The notes beneath the pieces were generated by a model. That model was not told the origin of the DNA. It saw only the letters and a list, made by a program, of their open reading frames with translations, and ran no database searches. Below, piece after piece: positions 7,533 through 8,766 of a stretch of DNA of 8,766 nucleotides (positions are counted from its first letter, which is position 1; the number at the start of each line of letters is the position of its first letter). Made by a program: the position numbers and the translations under genes. Source of the DNA: JAYZDF01 sp036337945 (GTDB taxonomy: Bacteria > Myxococcota > Kuafuiibacteriia > Kuafuiibacteriales > Kuafuiibacteriaceae); NCBI GenBank assembly GCA_036337945.1, contig JAYZDF010000145.1, forward strand, positions 1 to 8,766. The letters run 5' to 3'.

Positions 7533-7561
7533 TGACCCCATGGGTCAAGTCAAAATTGACT
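7533..7561 (-). repeat. Two abutting small inverted repeats in the trmD-rplS spacer
   Basis: TGACCC/GGGTCA (7533-7538 and 7542-7547, 3-base loop) is followed at once by AGTCAA/TTGACT (7548-7553 and 7556-7561, 2-base gap). Both arms are perfect over 6 bp. The second repeat ends 10 bases after the trmD stop. They could form mRNA hairpins shielding the end of trmD or the start of a processed rplS message, or be a protein-binding site. No T-run follows, so a terminator is unlikely. Confidence 0.4.
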
Positions 7562-7571
7562 CCAGACGGCA

Positions 7572-8766
7572 CTAAGCCTCTAGAATCAGTCGGTCTAGCA
7601 CCAAAGCGCACGCGACGCCCGAGGAAACCCTAGTGTTTTTTCCTCGAATTCGTACCGGACTGAGCCACGCATCAAACTTTTCCAGGTCGATATCAAAACA
7701 GAAAACTTGGGCACATTCTGCAGAAGTTCCTCGAAAACTCAGTCGGTCAACAGGATTCGTCTCGGGACGTTGATGTGGATCGTAAGCGATAAGTCGAAAC
7801 TTTGAATCGGCAAAGTACTGACTTATTTCATCGGCTTGTGCACAAATCTTGATATTCTGCCCTGCACTCTGCAACGCCGCGAATTCTTGATGAGCCCGAT
7901 CTTTATCTATCTTCCATTGTTTGCGCGAGCCTTGCCGCTCAGGAGATACAAAGTCTTTCGCTTGGAGTTTTTTGAGCCATGCATTGTATTGCTGCGAGAG
8001 TTTATTTCCTGGCTCGTTACTTGGCTTAGGTAAAACGAAAGCCATTTCTAGATTGAATGCGAGAATCAGCTGATGCAGATGATCAAACATAGACGCTGCG
8101 CTTTCTGATTCATGTACTGTCATCGCTACACACAAACGGGGTCGCTCATGTTCTAACGTTCGTAAGACAGAGCGTTCTTGATCTGACAACCGTGCCCAAG
8201 CAAGTATTTCGGGACGCCGACGAAGGGTGCGGGCCAATGAGGCTTTCTGTCTCCAGTTCGCAATCTTAGTATGGTCTCCGGAGGTCAAAACCTCGGGGAC
8301 GACTCGATCGCGAAATGATGACGGACGAGTGAACTGAGGATGCTCCAGCAATCCGTGACTGAAACTGTCTCCAGCATGAGATGCCGCGTTACCGAGGGTC
8401 CCAGGTAACAGTCGAATCACGCCGTCCAACAAGGTCAGCGCACCATACTCACCACCGGTAAGGACAAAATCACCAACAGACACTTCGCAATCAACAAAAT
8501 CTCGAATACGTTCATCAAAACCTTCATAACGTCCACAGACCAATACCAGATGCTCTAGTTCGGACCACTCGGCCAGTTGCGCTTGGGAAAGCGGCGCGCC
8601 CTGAGGTGTTAACATGATAACTTTGCTATTCGCGCTTCGGCTTTTTGCTTTTTCAATAGCAGCGACCATCGGTGGGGCCTTCATAACCATGCCAGCACCC
8701 CCACCATAGGGCGTATCATCCACAGTGCGATGAACATCCTGAGTGAATTCACGCGGGTTCACGTAA
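7572..8766 (-). CDS. trmD: tRNA (guanine-37-N1)-methyltransferase fused to a second SPOUT-like domain, 5' end outside window
   Basis: TrmD methylates N1 of G37 next to the anticodon of several tRNAs using S-adenosylmethionine, acting as a knotted SPOUT dimer. The frame is open to the right edge (TAC precedes the GTG at 8762); by comparison with E. coli TrmD about 35 N-terminal residues are missing. Numbering from that GTG, family blocks are TQDVHRTVDDTPYGGGAGM (7-25), LVCGRYEGFDER (74-85), the knot SVGDFVLTGGEYGALTLLDG (95-114), GDSFSHGLLEHPQFTRP (131-147) and SGDH (161-164). The TrmD part looks complete to about residue 205. It runs without a stop into about 190 more residues whose start (LCVAMTVHES) and end (SPVRIRGKNTRVSSGVACALVLDRLI) resemble the Methyltrn_RNA_4 SPOUT family that often lies beside or fused to trmD in deltaproteobacteria-type genomes. 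That domain lacks the usual GTGWGL cofactor loop. rplS follows 87 bases later. Confidence 0.95.
   Translation of the reverse strand, partial: YVNPREFTQDVHRTVDDTPYGGGAGMVMKAPPMVAAIEKAKSRSANSKVIMLTPQGAPLSQAQLAEWSELEHLVLVCGRYEGFDERIRDFVDCEVSVGDFVLTGGEYGALTLLDGVIRLLPGTLGNAASHAGDSFSHGLLEHPQFTRPSSFRDRVVPEVLTSGDHTKIANWRQKASLARTLRRRPEILAWARLSDQERSVLRTLEHERPRLCVAMTVHESESAASMFDHLHQLILAFNLEMAFVLPKPSNEPGNKLSQQYNAWLKKLQAKDFVSPERQGSRKQWKIDKDRAHQEFAALQSAGQNIKICAQADEISQYFADSKFRLIAYDPHQRPETNPVDRLSFRGTSAECAQVFCFDIDLEKFDAWLSPVRIRGKNTRVSSGVACALVLDRLILEA

Overview
The window looks like the chromosome of a deltaproteobacteria-type organism (Myxococcota, Desulfobacterota or Bdellovibrionota in current naming) with mid-range GC. 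The main clue is at the right end. There a trmD gene carries a fused C-terminal domain resembling the Methyltrn_RNA_4 family and is followed by rplS. A trmD / SPOUT methyltransferase / rplS order is familiar from that part of the tree. The assignment is an inference from gene content and cannot be settled to genus here. I see no phage, transposon, CRISPR or plasmid genes.

Layout from left to right. Positions 1-2305 (+) hold a secreted, neutral-ceramidase-like hydrolase whose 5' end lies outside the window. Everything else is on the minus strand and is read from right to left: trmD fusion (8766-7572, 5' end cut by the window edge), rplS for ribosomal protein L19 (7484-7131), a coiled-coil membrane protein built like an SMC/YhaN ATPase but with its ATP motifs lost (6980-5391), a NarL-type sensor histidine kinase (5337-4048), a hairpin that probably terminates that transcript (4044-4005), tRNA-Leu(UAA) (3943-3861), an LPG-synthase-TM/flippase-like membrane protein (3809-2784), and a small DUF5658-like membrane protein (2750-2328). 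The last gene converges on the ceramidase with 22 bases between the two stop codons.

How the genes may work together: trmD and rplS form the usual tRNA-modification/ribosomal-protein block. The spacer before rplS holds a hairpin that pairs the L19 Shine-Dalgarno sequence, plus two further small inverted repeats. The pseudo-ATPase and the histidine kinase lie 53 bases apart in the same direction and may be co-transcribed. No response regulator is present in the window. The flippase-like and DUF5658 genes are 33 bases apart, are probably one envelope-related unit, and may be read together with the tRNA.

The most unusual item is the 529-residue pseudo-ATPase. The N- and C-terminal halves keep the spacing of an SMC/YhaN-type nucleotide-binding fold. 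However, Walker A, signature, Walker B and the switch histidine are all substituted, and a membrane hairpin sits in the middle. The window's other genes belong to recognised families, and I do not see a clear-cut new multi-gene system.
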